This document shows, piece by piece, positions 44,711-59,000 of a stretch of 64,000 nt of DNA. Origin of the DNA: Glandiceps talaboti (Eukaryota; Hemichordata; Enteropneusta; Spengelidae). Under the pieces are notes generated by a model, which worked only from the letters and a program-made list of their open reading frames with translations, had not been told where the DNA came from and ran no database searches. The stretch is from assembly GCF_964340395.1 (NCBI RefSeq), contig NC_135563.1, positions 888,501-952,500 on the forward strand, in the 5' to 3' direction. A program made the translations under genes and the position numbers. Each line of letters opens with the position of its first letter. Positions within the stretch are counted from its first letter, which is position 1.

Positions 44711-45700
44711 AAAAATTATAGCGTCAATGGCATTGTAGCACAATTATAACACTTTTTAAAAATGTTTATCCACATGTTGATCCATGCTAGGTATAGGTAT
44801 TCATTTCCTGAATGATTGTCCAGTTGCCTATCCAACCCTGTTGTTATCTCTGCAATATACACGGTCATTTGGCTGTTGCTATGGGCATGGTCATGTTGCT
44901 AGACATATTTGCATACATTTTTACTGAATGTTCATTCACTTGTCTATGAATCCCTGATGTTATTTTTGCGATATACATCATATGGCTGGTGCTATGGACG
45001 TGGTCTTGTTGCTAGCCACATTCACATACACTTTTTGAATGCCCACTTATCTAAGAATCCGTTATCTTTGTGAAATATGTCATCGTTTGCATACATTTTT
45101 GAATGTTTACTCACTTGCCTACCAGATGATGTTGTTTTAGCAAAGTACACTGGCACAAAATCTGCAGAATAACACTTCTTCAAAAATCTCACCAAATTTC
45201 AGTTTCATTGACCAAGTACTTTTTTGGATACAAGTTTTCGACCAAAATTCACATTTTTACACCTAATTTGCATATCACTGATGAGATCATTATATGCTTA
45301 ATATTTCTTCATCTTTACCGTGCCCCCAAATGCATCCCCATTAAATTTCAGCCCAATCTGTTAAGTAGTTTTGACCAAAAAAGACACATTTTAACCCTAA
45401 TTCACATATTACTGATGAATCATCATGTCATGAACAAATCCCCCCCTAAGCACATTCCCACCAAATTTTAGACCAAGCTGCCCAGTAGTTTTGGAGTTTG
45501 AGTTTAAGAAATCACACATGTGTGATGCAATCATTGTGCTTTGAACAATTTCCCAACTAGACGCCAATAGTAATGTCCCCAACAAATACCAAGGAAATTG
45601 GTCTGGTGATTTTTTGAGTGAAGACACCCACACACACACACATACACCACACCGTGCCTAGAGCACTACTGTCCCTTATCAGTGCAGCTCTGCTACAAAT
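44711..45700 (+). mobile_element. Family A repeat, copy 8
   Basis: AAAATTATAGCGTCAATGGC at the 5' end, ATGGGCATGGTCATGTTGCT blocks, short (CA)n at about 45628, and a diverged 3' end GCAGCTCTGCTACAAAT. Confidence 0.72.
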
Positions 45701-45879
45701 CATGATATTGTTGTTCAGCCATCATTATGATGAAGATACTGTTGAAGGTCTTTATGAACAAAATTAGATTTAAACGTGCAAAAGAGGTGACAAATACAAA
45801 GATTGGCTGAATTTCCATTGATGTGAAAAATGTAAACTTACGGTTACACGTTACAGCTATAATGCTAAATTGAGTAGTT

Positions 45880-46690
45880 GCAGTAGTATGTATTCTGATG
45901 TTGAGTACTTGCAGTACTGTGTGAATTCTGATGTTGGGTAGTTGCAGTACTGTGTATATTCTGATGTTGAGTAATTGCAGTACTGTCTGTATTCTGATGT
46001 TGAGTAGTTGCAGTACTGTCTGTATTCTGATGTTGGGTAGTTGCAGTACTGTCTGTATTCTGATGTTGAGTAGTTGCAGTACTGTCTGTATTCTGATGTT
46101 GAGTAGTTGCAGTACTGTCTGTATTCTGATGTTGGGTAGTTGCAGTACTGTCTGTATCTGATGTTGAGTAGTTGCAGTACTGTCTGTATTCTGATGTTGA
46201 GTAGTTGCAGTACTGTCTGTATTCTGATGTTGAGTACTTGCAGTACTGTCTGTATTCTGATGTTGAGTACTTGCAGTACTGTGTGTATTCTGATGTTGAG
46301 TAGTTGCAGTACTGTGTGTATGCTGATGTTGAGTAGTTGCAGTACTGTCTGTATTCTGATGTTGAGTAGTTGCAGTACTGTCTATTCTGATGTTGAGAAG
46401 TTGCAGTAGTGTGTGTATTCTGATGTTGAGTAGTTGCAGTACTGTGTGTATTCTGATGTCGAGTAGTTGCAGTACTGTGTGTATTCTGATGTTGAGTAGT
46501 TGCAGTACTGTCTATTCTGATGTTGAGTAGTTGCAGTACTGTCTGTATTCTGATGTTGAGTACTTGCAGTACTGTCTGTATTCTGATGTTGAGTACTTGC
46601 AGTACTGTCTGTATTCTGATGTTGAGTAGTTGCAGTACTGTGTGTATGCTGATGTTGAGTAGTTGCAGTACTGTGTGTATGCTGATGTTA
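45880..46690. repeat. 33-bp minisatellite, about 24 copies
   Basis: Unit TGATGTTGAGTAGTTGCAGT plus ACTGTCTGTATTC between the SAXO1-like and TCERG1 3' ends. Open as 11-residue repeats; not a gene. Confidence 0.95.
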
Positions 46691-47175
46691 GATGGTATAA
46701 ACTAAACATTATGTCACATCAGAAATACTTGCACATATGCAAATATGGCTTAAGTACTGGCAGTCATTCAAAACAACTTCAAGTTTTCACATTTTCTGAG
46801 TTGTTCAGGCTTTCTATATTACAATTTATGTATTGATTTACACAATACAATATATGCAAGGTCTTTTTTTTCCAAAAATAAATCCACGACTCAATTTTTA
46901 CTCCTATATGTCAGTTTATAATTTAAAATATTTTTCAGGAACTTGCCAAGATTAAGAAATTAAAGAAATATCTGTCAAAATATTTGTCACCTCAAAGTTA
47001 ATCAATTTTAGATATATCACACACTATAAACACCACAATGCATCAGTTGCACCTCTACAGTTCTATTTTTGGAACAACCCCTTAGTAAGCTGTACTAGTT
47101 TGGATTATAGTATTTTTGCTAAGGGCAGTAAGTATGCATAATCTATCAGGGTTCCCATGTCATTTTACCCGTCTT
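46691..47175. other. Unassigned intergenic sequence between SAXO1-like and TCERG1 3' ends
   Basis: AT-rich, no ORF and no recognised repeat. Confidence 0.5.
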
Positions 47176-47402
47176 CCCCAACATTACAATAGATCCTATG
47201 GGGAAACGGCCATTTTTACCCCTTTCTCCCATTCTGTTACCGGGGGTTCCCCAACAACATTACAATAGACTCTATGGGGAAACGGCCATTTTTACCCCTT
47301 TCCCCCTTTCTGTTACCGGGGGTTCCCCAACAACATTACAATAGACTCTATGGGGAAATGGCCATTTTTACCCCTTTCTGTTACCGGATGTTTCCCAACC
47401 TT
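47176..47402. repeat. Three tandem copies of an about 83-bp unit
   Basis: Each has CTATGGGGAAACGGCCATTT, TTACCCC, CTGTTACCGGGGGTTCCCCA and ACATTACAATAGA; the third copy is internally shortened. Lies 3' of TCERG1. Confidence 0.85.
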
Positions 47403-47519
47403 AGCATAAACACTGGATTAAGCCATAATACACATCACAGGGAGTACAGCATATCTGTTTTTGCTAAGTTTGATTAAAAATATACAGCTAACACAGAAAG
47501 GTCTGTCAGATTGATGCAC

Positions 47520-47525
47520 TTTATT
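47520..47525 (-). promoter_or_regulatory. Candidate TCERG1 polyadenylation signal
   Basis: AATAAAGTG on the minus strand, about 770 bp past the stop, the first canonical hexamer I find downstream. The implied 3' UTR would include the (CATA)n/(CA)n block at 47633-47790. Confidence 0.45.
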
Positions 47526-47632
47526 CAGTAAATTTGACCCAAAATGGGAGCCTATTTGGGGAAACATACTTGACACAGCAAAACACAACACTGAAGATAA
47601 CAGAAATGTCATGTACAAAGAATTCACCCGTT

Positions 47633-47795
47633 ATGTATGTATGTATGTATGTATGTATGTATGTATGTATGTATGTATGTATGTATGTATGTATGTGTGT
47701 GTGTGTGTGTGTGTGCGTGTGTGTGTGTGTGTATACATGTGTGTATGTACATGTATGTACAATGTGTGTATGTACATGTGTATGTATGTATTTTG
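47633..47795. repeat. (TATG)n and (TG)n microsatellite
   Basis: Within the predicted TCERG1 3' UTR; on the transcript strand it reads (CATA)n/(CA)n. Confidence 0.97.
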
Positions 47796-48292
47796 GATTG
47801 ACATTGGGCAATGTTTGCCATACAGATTCAGTATTATAACTCATTGGTATGTCTTGATAATGATATAAGTACTGTATTCTCCCTATTCTGTAACTCTATA
47901 ATCAAACCATCATATGCAGCATCTAGCTAAGATAGGTGTGTGAGGGTGTGTATGTGTGCATATGCATGTCAGTCTCTATGTATAAGCAAAGTTAATCAAG
48001 GTCTGACCTGACTTCAATCAAGTGTCACGGACTCATCCTGACATTCTAAATTTGTCCTATAAAGTCTTCTGTTTATACATTGCTAAGTAACAGATAAACA
48101 TATTATTTCAACTTATCTTCTATACAGTCCCTATCTCAAACAATTGCAGTGTGGAAAGGCAACTGGGGTAGAGACAAAGACTATTAAAGTCCATTCAACA
48201 AATCACTTTCCTTCCATGTACAAGTTTTAAAGTTGAAATTATTTGTACTGTCTATATGGCAATCCCAAAATACTAAAACTGTCCTCTAGAGT

Positions 48293-48503
48293 TCATGGTT
48301 TGATTGTACTACGACGTGATGGCTCTGAAGCTGTTGGAGGTGGTGGTGGTCCTTTGGATGATAAATCTTCTATGTATGCTACTAACAGTTTTTTCCGTTC
48401 TTCTGGTACACAATCCAACACAATATAACGTTTATCTTTCTGTAATATTTGTTCTATGTCAGCTAAATGGTGTCCTTCTGTGTCATCTATTACTCGTTTT
48501 GAC
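48293..48503 (-). CDS. TCERG1: TCERG1 terminal coding exon: FF6 and C-terminus
   Basis: 211 bp after acceptor TTTAAG (a weak acceptor without a good pyrimidine tract). Completes Arg, then [40 protein letters not shown], the [11 protein letters not shown] tail and TGA at 48295-48293. A (CATA)n microsatellite fills the intron from about 36 bp upstream. Confidence 0.97.
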
Positions 48504-48572
48504 CTTAAATAGTAAAGAGGACAACATATGTGAATAATTACATACATACATACATACATACATACACACACA

Positions 48573-48606
<34 letters not shown>

Positions 48607-48695
48607 CACACATACATACATACATACACACACACATACATACATACATACATACATGACATACATACATACATACATACATACATACACACACA

Positions 48696-48729
<34 letters not shown>

Positions 48730-49897
48730 CACACATACATACATACATACATACACACACACACATACATACATACATACATACATACATACATTACACA
48801 CGTATACATATAAAATGTTGAAAATGTCTTAATTTTATTTCTGTATAAGCCTAGAGTTGTGTTCCTCTTTACATTTGCTTACAAGTTGGCATTTCCATAG
48901 ATGTATCAATTACAATAAAATTCAAAGTGACCAGTGTGAAAGGAATAGACACAACTGTGATTTTCAAGATAAACTCAATTGATAAGACCCCTGTATATAA
49001 ACAATTACACTCTTTGGAAAGTTCAATTCAAACAGTAAACACCAAGTGTGGTATCTGATAACAGGAGGTCACACACACATACACACATACATAGTTTACA
49101 TTTATGTACACTGTCATCCATCAATACATATATACACACACATGTGAAAGACACAACACAATTTATCAGATAAACTCACCTGTATGTGATAAATTTTGTC
49201 TCTTTAAGTAGACTCCTAAAGTCTGCTTTGGCAGCTATGAATTTGTCTCGTATGTAGTCGCTGAACTCACGCTCTCTCCTCTGTAATACAAAGTTTACAT
49301 TGTCTTATTACCAATGACAACATGTGTTAATACTACACCATCAAATGATGTAATATAAAGACGGTGAATAGAAATCATATAACTATTCCTAATTATCATG
49401 ATGTACTACTCACCCTGTCACTTGATGAGAACTTCAGAAACCTAGGATCTTCTTTGATTTGTTTACGAACTTCTTTCCATGAAGCTGTCAGACTCACCTG
49501 TAAAATAGACTATCACGTTTAGTATTTAGGGGTGAGATCAATAGTTCAATGTAGTTAGGCCTCAGACTCTGCCCCCTTATAACTAAACCAGCTAAATTGA
49601 AAATTGTTTCAGGGAGCAAATCGGTATCAAATCTATGTAGTAGTATAATAAAAAGCCAGTATGTAGTGAGGAAAAATAGTTCTTTTATTGACACTTTGCT
49701 GTATTTTATTGCCATGCACGTGCATTTACTATAGTGACAATTCTCCCCATTTCTCAATTTGAAATTTTTTTGGTAGAAATATTTGTATTTAGGGGTACAA
49801 AACAGATCCTTATAAGTAAAATCATTTTTGTGTGATGGGAACTATAATGGACAGGTTTATAACAGTAAACACCCACCCCAACACACACACCCACCCC

Positions 49898-49939
<42 letters not shown>

Positions 49940-49951
49940 GACAGACAGACA

Positions 49952-50013
<62 letters not shown>

Positions 50014-53000
50014 TTAAGCTGTTAATATCGACTTAAACTAACCTGTGTCTCATCTAACAACTGTTTGAACTGTTCTCGTTTCCTTTTACTTAATGCTTCT
50101 ATGTGTTCTTGGAAAACTTTCTCCTTCTCTTCCCTTTCTAGTAACTGTGCCAAATCCCATCTGTGGTCCTTGCGTAATTGTCGCCTAGTTTCCCGCCATA
50201 CAGCATCAGAATCTCTGACCTGCATTACATGACAAAGTTATGTATTTATGAATCACATCAAAAGTAATGTTGCTATTGTTATATCTATTGTTAGTATTTT
50301 CATATTCAGAAGTCAAGACTTGTGTAGAAACAAATTGTATTTTGTTGTATGTTATCTTGCTATAATAATTCATATGACATAATTCATTTGTAGTTTAGGT
50401 CTGTCATGTATTACCTTTAGTTCAAAGAGTGATGGGTGGGTTACTAGCACACAGACACAACTTAGACATATTAGTCAACTTGCATTGTAAACTCAATATA
50501 CTTAGATTCAAAAGCAGGTATTATTTGTAGTTGTTGTAATCTGTTATCTTTGATCAAGATGACAGCCCTGCAAGGGCCTGGGTATAGTCAGAGAGTGTAA
50601 CTATTGTGCAGATTGTGGCCCATTGCGGGCCTGGGCATATAACTATCGTGCGGATTGTGGCCCATTGCGGACCTGGGAGTGTAACTATTGTGTGGATTGT
50701 GGGCCACTGCAGGCCTGGGAGTGTAACTATTGTGTGGATTGTGGGCCACTGCGGGCCTGGGAATGTAACTATTTTGTGGATTGTGGGCCACTGCGGACCT
50801 GGGAGTGTAACTATTGTGTGGATTGTGGGCCACTGCGGGCCTGGGAGTGTAACTATTGTGCAGATTGTTGGCCACTGCGGACCTGGGAGTGTAACTATTT
50901 TGTGGATTGTGGGCCACTGCGGGCCTGGGAGTGTAACTATTTTGTGGATTGTGGGCCACTGCGGACCTGGGAGTGTAACTATTGTGTGGATTGTGGGCCA
51001 CTGCAGGCCTGGGAGTGTAACTATTTTGTGGATTGTGGGCCACTGCGGACCTGGGAGTGTAACTATTGTGCAGATTGTGGGCCACTGCAGGCCTGGGAGT
51101 GTAACTATTTTGTGGATTGTGGGCCACTGCGGGCCTGGGAGTGTAACTATTGTGTGGATTGTGGGCCACTGCAGGCCTGGGAGTGTAACTATTTTGTGGA
51201 TTGTGGGCCACTGCGGACCTGGGAGTGTAACTATTGTGCAGATTGTTGGCCACTGCAGGCCTGGGAGTGTAACTATTTTGTGGATTGTGGGCCACTGTGG
51301 GCCTGGGAGTGTAACTATTGTGTGGATTGTGGGCCACTGCAGGCCTGGGAGTGTAACTATTTTGTGGATTGTGGGCCACTGCGGGCCTGGGAGTGTAACT
51401 ATTGTGTGGATTGTGGGCCACTGCAGGCCTGGGAGTGTAACTATTTTGTGGATTGTGGGCCACTGCGGACCTGGGAGTGTAACTATTGTGTGGATTGTGG
51501 GCCACTGCGGGCCTTGGAGTGTAACTTTTGTGCAGGTTGCTACTACTTTTCCATTACATTTGTATCTGTTAATTTATTCACTTTTTAAAACCAAAGTAAT
51601 TTGTTTGCTGGCCACTGGGCGTTATTGTGAAGGTCACTAACTACATACACTGTACTATACCATACAACCTACATGCTGGGTTAATTGTACACACAATTTT
51701 GTGTATTTATCCACCCCCCCCCCCCCCCCCCCCCCCATAAAAAACATTATGGCTATTTTCAATAATGGTGATTACTTTAACATATTCAACCTTGTTGAAT
51801 CCACTTTTAATTTGTTTTATAGTTCATTGTGTAACTTGTTGTGAATGTTTTACATTTCCTTTAGTTACCCTGGAAAAATGCTAAACATCCACATTACCAA
51901 TGTGTATAGTTTATGCATACATAATTGATACTAATGAACTCAGCGGTTCTAAGTAATTGGAGTCTACAAAGTTATCAGTAAGTTTCCGGATAGTCTAAGA
52001 CCAAAACTAAGAGCACAACTAACAAATAGAATGAAATAAAATAAACACTAGTCATTGCATAAATTAACAAGTCATTGAGAATGACATAGTCCCCGCTATA
52101 ATTGGGTTTTAAGGAATTATCACTACTCTGATCACGCAACAACATTTGTGAACCTAAAACAAACAGACTTAGATATGTTGTGTGTGCTTGTTGGACATGG
52201 AATATGCCTCCAACAATAAAGGATTGGTTGGGTATGGGGGATCATATCACGATGAAAATGGAGTCTGAGTTATGGCTTTGGACATGGAAAATTCACAAAC
52301 AAAACGGCTGCCAGGCAGCCATATTGGATCGTATCACGACGAAAATGGATATGCACATGTATGTCATAGAACACTGTCCTAATAATAACTTTGAATGAGA
52401 TCTGTTCAAGCATGTCTGAGTTATGGCTTTGGACATGAAAATTCACAAACAAAATGGCTGCTAGGCGGCCATATTGGATCGTATCATGACAACAATGAAT
52501 ATGTACATGTATGTCATAGAACACTGTCCTAATACCAACTTTGAATGAGATCTGTTAAAGCATGTCTGAGTTATGGCTTTAGACAGGGAAAATTCGCAAA
52601 CAAAATGGTTGCTAGGCGGCCATATTGGATTGTATCATAAAACAAATTGACGTGCATATGTATGCCATAGTATGTTGCCCCTGTACCAAGTTTGAAAAAA
52701 ATCAGTCCAGGCGGACGATATGAAATATGAGAGTCATGTACATTTTTTTAGGTGCAAAATGGTATAAAAAAATAAGCTCAGTGTCAGTGCTCCTTTTATG
52801 GCAGTTTGAATTTCCAGCATATGCATTAAATTACCCATAATTCCCTTTATGTACCTGGACATCTGTGTTTACTCCTTTCTTCCAAGTATTTGTTTGAACA
52901 AAATTAAGTGCATGTCCCCTTTGTCCGTACAAATTCTGACTTTATCAATGTGATGCAGCCATTGTGTCTGTCATGCTATCACTGGCCAAGTTAATTAAAT

Positions 53001-56000
53001 GATCACTTACCAAGTCAGCTAATAATGCTTTGAAATGTTGCATGGCTTCATCCTTTTTGTGTTGGTCTCTTTCTCTATCTAGCTCTCGTAATTGTTCTGA
53101 TCTGGCTTTCTGTACTTCTCTCTCCCGTTCTCTAAGACTCTCCTCAATTCTCTTCTGTCGTTCTGCATCTTCATTCACCTCCTGCAATATACAATTGTGA
53201 ATTAATTTTGGTGAGTATAACATTACAAGTATACTACTCACAGTCTACTTATCTGAGTTAGGTGCAGAACTGCGTCTAATTTAGCTTTCTAAACTGGCTA
53301 AAACACAATTCCGCACCTCAATGGAGTTCACAATTCCTCACCTTAATGGAGTTCACAATTCCTCACCTTAATGGAGTTCACAATTCCGCACCTCAATGGA
53401 GTTCACAATTCCGCACCTTAATGGAGTTCACAATTCCGCACCTCAATGGAGTTCACAATTCCTCACCTTAATGGAGTTCACAATTCCTCACCTCAATGGA
53501 GTTCACAATTCCTCACCTCAATGGAGTTCACAATTCCTCACCTCAATGGAGTTCACAATTCCTCACCTCAATGGAGTTCACAATTCCGCACCTTAATGGA
53601 GTTCACAATTCCTCACCTCAATGGAGTTCACAATTCCTCACCTCAATGGAGTTCACAATTCCGCACCTTAATGACTTATCTCACAGTATACTTAATAAGT
53701 ATACTCACAGTCTACTTCTATCAATTACAACTGACAACAAGTCATTGAGAATGACATAGTCCCCACTATAATTGGGTTTTAAGGAATTATCACTACTCTG
53801 ATCACGCAACAACATTTGTGAACCTAAAACAAACAGACTTAGATATGTTGTGCGTGCTTGTTGGACATGGAATATGCCTCCAACAATAAAGGATTGGTTG
53901 GGTATGGGGGATCATATCACGATGAAAATGGAGTCTGAGTTATGGCTTTGGACATGGAAAATTCACAAACAAAATGGCTGCCAGGCAGCCATATTGGATC
54001 GTATCACGACGAAAATGGATATGCACATGTATGTCATAGAACACTGTCCAAATACCAACTTTGAATGAGATTTGTTCAAGCATGTCTGAGTTATGGCTTT
54101 GGACATGAAAATTCGCAAACAAAATGGCTACCAGGCAGCCATATTGGATCATATCACAATGAAAATGGATATGCACAGGTATGTCATAGAACACTGTCCT
54201 AATACCAACTTTGAATGAGATCTGTTCAAGCATGTCTGAGTTATGGCTTTAGACAGGGAAAATTCGCAAACAAAATGGTTGCTAGGCGGCCATATTGGAT
54301 GGTATCATAAAACAAATTGACGTGCATATATATGCCATAGCATGTTGCCCCTGTACCAAGTTTGAAAAAAATCGGTCCTGGCATCTCCAAGAAACGGCTG
54401 CGGACGGATGGACGGACGGACGGACGGACGGAACCCAATCCATAAGTCCCCGGGGACTAAATACAGAGCAGTGCATATGCTTGCATGGAGTATGTGAGCT
54501 TCAAGCAGAGACAATTTAAAGGCAACAAAATAACTGAAACAAAAGAACAGTGGGTGCCTCTGATGTAGGTTGACTTTATTTATATACATGTCATGTTCCA
54601 AAATAAACTCTCAGAGTGTGGACTGTTCTTGGACTATTAAACAATATTAACAGGGTCAATACAGACTCATTTAGCTTTGTAACCTTTCATTAGGAATCAT
54701 TCTTAAACATTTTAGCCTTAATGTCTTTACTCTTTTAGTCAGTGTTTTCTTGTGTATTTGCGATTTTAAATTGTATGATTTCAACCACCTCTTTGTGTTT
54801 GGTTGCAAAATAAAGATAATAATAATAATTTACTATGTAAACAGCAAGCCATGTTGTGAATTTTAGTTGCCAATCCAAGTGTAGAAGTGTTAGGTATTTG
54901 GCTGCAGTGAAATCCTATGCTTCCTTTACTGATATTAAAACTGCTGATAACACAAGATTGTGCAAGACGCATCATAGCACATACCATTTCTCTGTAGGGT
55001 TGGTCTTTGAATTAAAATGAAATACTACATTTTAATTTTGGTGAAAATGAAAATGAATGGTGTGTATTTTGATTGTGGATGGTTTAGTCTATCACAAAAT
55101 ACTTGGTAAGAAACAGCATGAATACTCAGATACAGGCATATTTGTGTTCTCTGTCTGACATGACACACAGCCAAAATGGAATGAGTGGTATGGGGGGGGG
55201 GGGGGGAGGAGGAGGAGATATAACTTGTCTGTTCTAACAACAACCTGTGGCCTGTACACAACACACGTGTGGGCCTTATGTTCTTCTATGATCCAATCAT
55301 TCCTGTCCATGGTCCAAGTCAATGACTAACAACTGTACAGTATGCCACTGAAAATGTCACAGTAACAATGCAGGATCTTAGCAAGGATGTCGGAGTTAAC
55401 AAGCGAAGTCAACAGTACTTGACCTAGAAACTATCACATGTCGAGTAATTTTATTTCAAACTCTCATAACTTTAGAGCATAAAACTTGTAAACATGAACT
55501 ATTTTCAGACAGATGACTTCATTTTGTAAAAGGGGTGCTACTTGTGTACACAATAAATCATTTGAAGCACATGCATGAATAGACACAATAATACATTCAC
55601 CATTTCAATACTGATTTCAGTGATCATCAAATAACATGCCGTATGTGATTTGAATTATCATAAGATGAAGTTGTTATTCTTGTGTACTATTATACTTCAT
55701 AATGGCATGGGTCACACTGTCCCATTTGATTGTTACCACATGCAGTATTCCAATCAGTCAACAGAGTCACTGTATGTGGGATCCTGTGGTCTTTATACTT
55801 TGAAAAGTTACTAACACTAATTACATAATAGTATGTATATAGCTTGAAGTATTGTGTAAGGTATATAGTGCAAGGTCAGAGTTTTCATCCACAACTTAAT
55901 TATCTCACCTTAAATTTATTGGTGACATATTCATGGAACCATTGCTCACGTTGCTTCTTATCATCAACAGCCTTGTACCTGCTATCCCCTGACATATCTC

Positions 56001-59000
56001 CTTTGACATGACTCCACTTAGAACTCTTCTCAATGGATTTACAGTCAGACAATACTGCAAAGAAGTCTGCTTTAATCTACAGTAGAGGAGAGAAAGGTAT
56101 GGCAAACCACACGTCAGTTCACAGATAGTGGTATGGCAAACCACACGTCAGTTCACAGATAGTGGTATGGCAAACCACACGTCAGTTCACAGATAGTGGT
56201 ATGGCAAACCACACATCAGTTCACAGATAGTGGTATGGCAAACCACACGTCAGTTCACAGATAGTGGTATGGCAAACCACACGTCAGTTCACAGATAGTG
56301 GTATGGCAAACCACACGTCAGTTCACAGATAGTGGTATGGCAAACCACACGTCAGTTCACAGATAGTGGTATGGCAAACCACACGTCAGTTCACAGATAG
56401 TGGTATGGCAAACCACACGTCAGTACACAGATAGTGGTATGGCAAACCACACGTCAGTACACAGATAGTGGTATGGCAAACCACACGTCAGTTCACAGAT
56501 AGTGGTATGGCAAACCACACATCAGTTCACAGATAGTGGTATGGCAAACCACACATCAGTACACAGATAGTGGTATGGCAAACCACACGTCAGTTCACAG
56601 ATAGTGGTATGGCAAACCACACATCAGTACACAGATAGTGGTATGGCAAACCACACACACACACACGCACGCACGCACGCACTCACACACATACACACAC
56701 ACGTTTTCTTACCAATATCTTGCTGTCCCATCCACTAACAATATTAAACTTTTGCCTGAAATCATGAACTATTTATCAAATCCCTTTGAAAACATATCCA
56801 CATCCAACTCAGTGCTTTAACCATCAAGAACCTATACAATATCAGAAGTGAAGTTGTTTATTGAAAACAACTAAATGGTCCCTGTTTTGCCACTACATTT
56901 GAATGGAGCAGACTACTTTAAAACTTTACACCTTGTGACATTATTTCAATGCCATTTCAAGTCTGGCCCAAGTCATGAAAATGAGGTACATCATGCAGTT
57001 TACTCCACATCCAAATACATTACCTTTGTACCGTAAAATATCTAACATTTTAGTTTCAAAATTATGATATTACATAGATCTTAGTAAAAGGTTGGTCACC
57101 ATGAAAAGATCCCCTAAGTTGATACAACTTTTTCATCAATTCATGAATGTTAAGAAAGTCTTCACACAAATTAAGCATTAAAACAATTTTCAACTTAGGG
57201 TTCCTTTGGTGAAATTCCTGATATGACTCATATGACAGGTTCTGACTCTCAAGAAAAACTACATAAAAAGAAACAAAACATTTAGTACCGGAAGCTTGAC
57301 AAGCACAAGTGATGAAGGAAGGAAGGCATACTATCACCCACAATGCATTGCTTTCCTCACAAGGGTTCCCAGAATGCACCTTGCTAGTGATTGACAGCTC
57401 AACGCCTTTGTTTGCTAACTGCTTCAGATTGAAAACATAGACGGGTCATTTAGTAAGTTAATCAAGTATCAATGCATGAAATATCAAACATCAAAATCTT
57501 TAAAATCTAGACTTTCTTTCACAGGATAAATTTCAAAGCTGCTGTATCTGCTGATCACTGTACATGTAACTACATTTCAATATGGTGTCAAGAATAGCTT
57601 CCATTGCATGTATTATGTACTCATGTATACAACAATTAAAAACTGAATTTCATCATATTTCATTTCTTCTGTGATGCAGCATTCAAACCACACAGCTACA
57701 ACAACCACACCGGAGGGAGCTACCATAACATAGGCGGTAGTCAGAAAAGCTCAATGGCTTATTCACTTGTTTGTCTCGCATGACAATATAACAAACTCAT
57801 TTCCATATCAAGTTTATATTTTTTGTTATCTGTCTACCCCAATGCTCTCAAGTTATATTTATCACATGGCAGTGTACAACAGACCAAATTTCCTTCTATG
57901 TATCATTGTTACACACTATTAAATGATTTCAGTTAGTGTCAAAACTAGATTCTTGGTTATCATTCTATACTTTGCTGGAGAGGTATACATACACATGGTG
58001 ACAAAGTGTCTTGTATTGTAAACTGACTGACAATATTTACTATCATGGCAAGCAATGTTCACTTGGAAGTGACATATTTAAAACATTTCAACTGGTTGTT
58101 GGCTCATTCACAGTCTACAGGACAGCTTAAAATACTGACACTCCCTTTTGACATGAGAGATTGTTTTATTGTCATTGTAAAGACTGGCCCTCCATCTCAC
58201 ATCTCCCATACCACTGGAAAAGAGCGAACAGACCTTCTCCTGCCTTGATCTTCCCTCTTCTTTCTCTTTCTTTCGTACTTGGAGCATGAATTCATTAAAA
58301 AGCCCTTCTCGTTCTCTCATTTTGTCAATGGCTTTGAACCTTGCCTCCTTGCCATGCTTGGTAGCAAATTCACTAAACGTTGTCCTGCAGTAAAAACAGC
58401 ATAGAGTAATCATCACTCTTAATCACAGTCAAGCTTTATACAAGAAGTTACACATTACACTTTGTAGTGTTCATTATCTATCTCTGGCTTGTGCTGGTTG
58501 TGCTGTGAATAAAACACTTTTCAATGTTAAAGTGTCAATAACTTGGGTAGTCAGTGTGTATGATGAGTTTTAGTATGTAAATTTCTTTTGTCATACCTAT
58601 TCAAATAAATCTGTATCTTTGGCAAAGTCATAACAGGTGCATATATTTTCCTTAGTTTCGTTGCAAATATTCTGCATGTCTTTCAAGAAAATCTGTTGAC
58701 AAATTTCTAAAATTGCTACTCCTTCTACAATAAATCATTGATACCAGAACCGATGAAAATGGGTATTCAGAAACTCATCAGTGGCAATTCTACGCTTGCC
58801 AAATGGAAAAATGTTTTTACAAAACTCTATAGACTGGTGAGATTTGTCTGACTTCAAGGAGATGATGTCCAACACTACAAATCAGAGAGAGTTGTGGGTA
58901 AAATGTTGTACAGTGCATCACTCCCCTCCTCTTACACAGTACATAGTAAACAAATCATTACCCTCCCCTCACAAAGTACAAAATGTAAATAGCAAACATC

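Noticed and set aside
43025-44721. Long ORFs (524 codons minus; 233 and 226 codons plus) of 9-residue repeats
   Set aside because: They are the 27-bp satellite read in frame; both strands are open because the unit length is a multiple of three.
50588-51640. ORFs of 305-344 codons on both strands with 14-residue repeats
   Set aside because: Shadow of the 42-bp minisatellite inside a TCERG1 intron.
57062-57379. 105-codon minus ORF in a TCERG1 intron
   Set aside because: The flanking FF2 and FF3 exons already join in phase, and no domain or repeat is recognisable.
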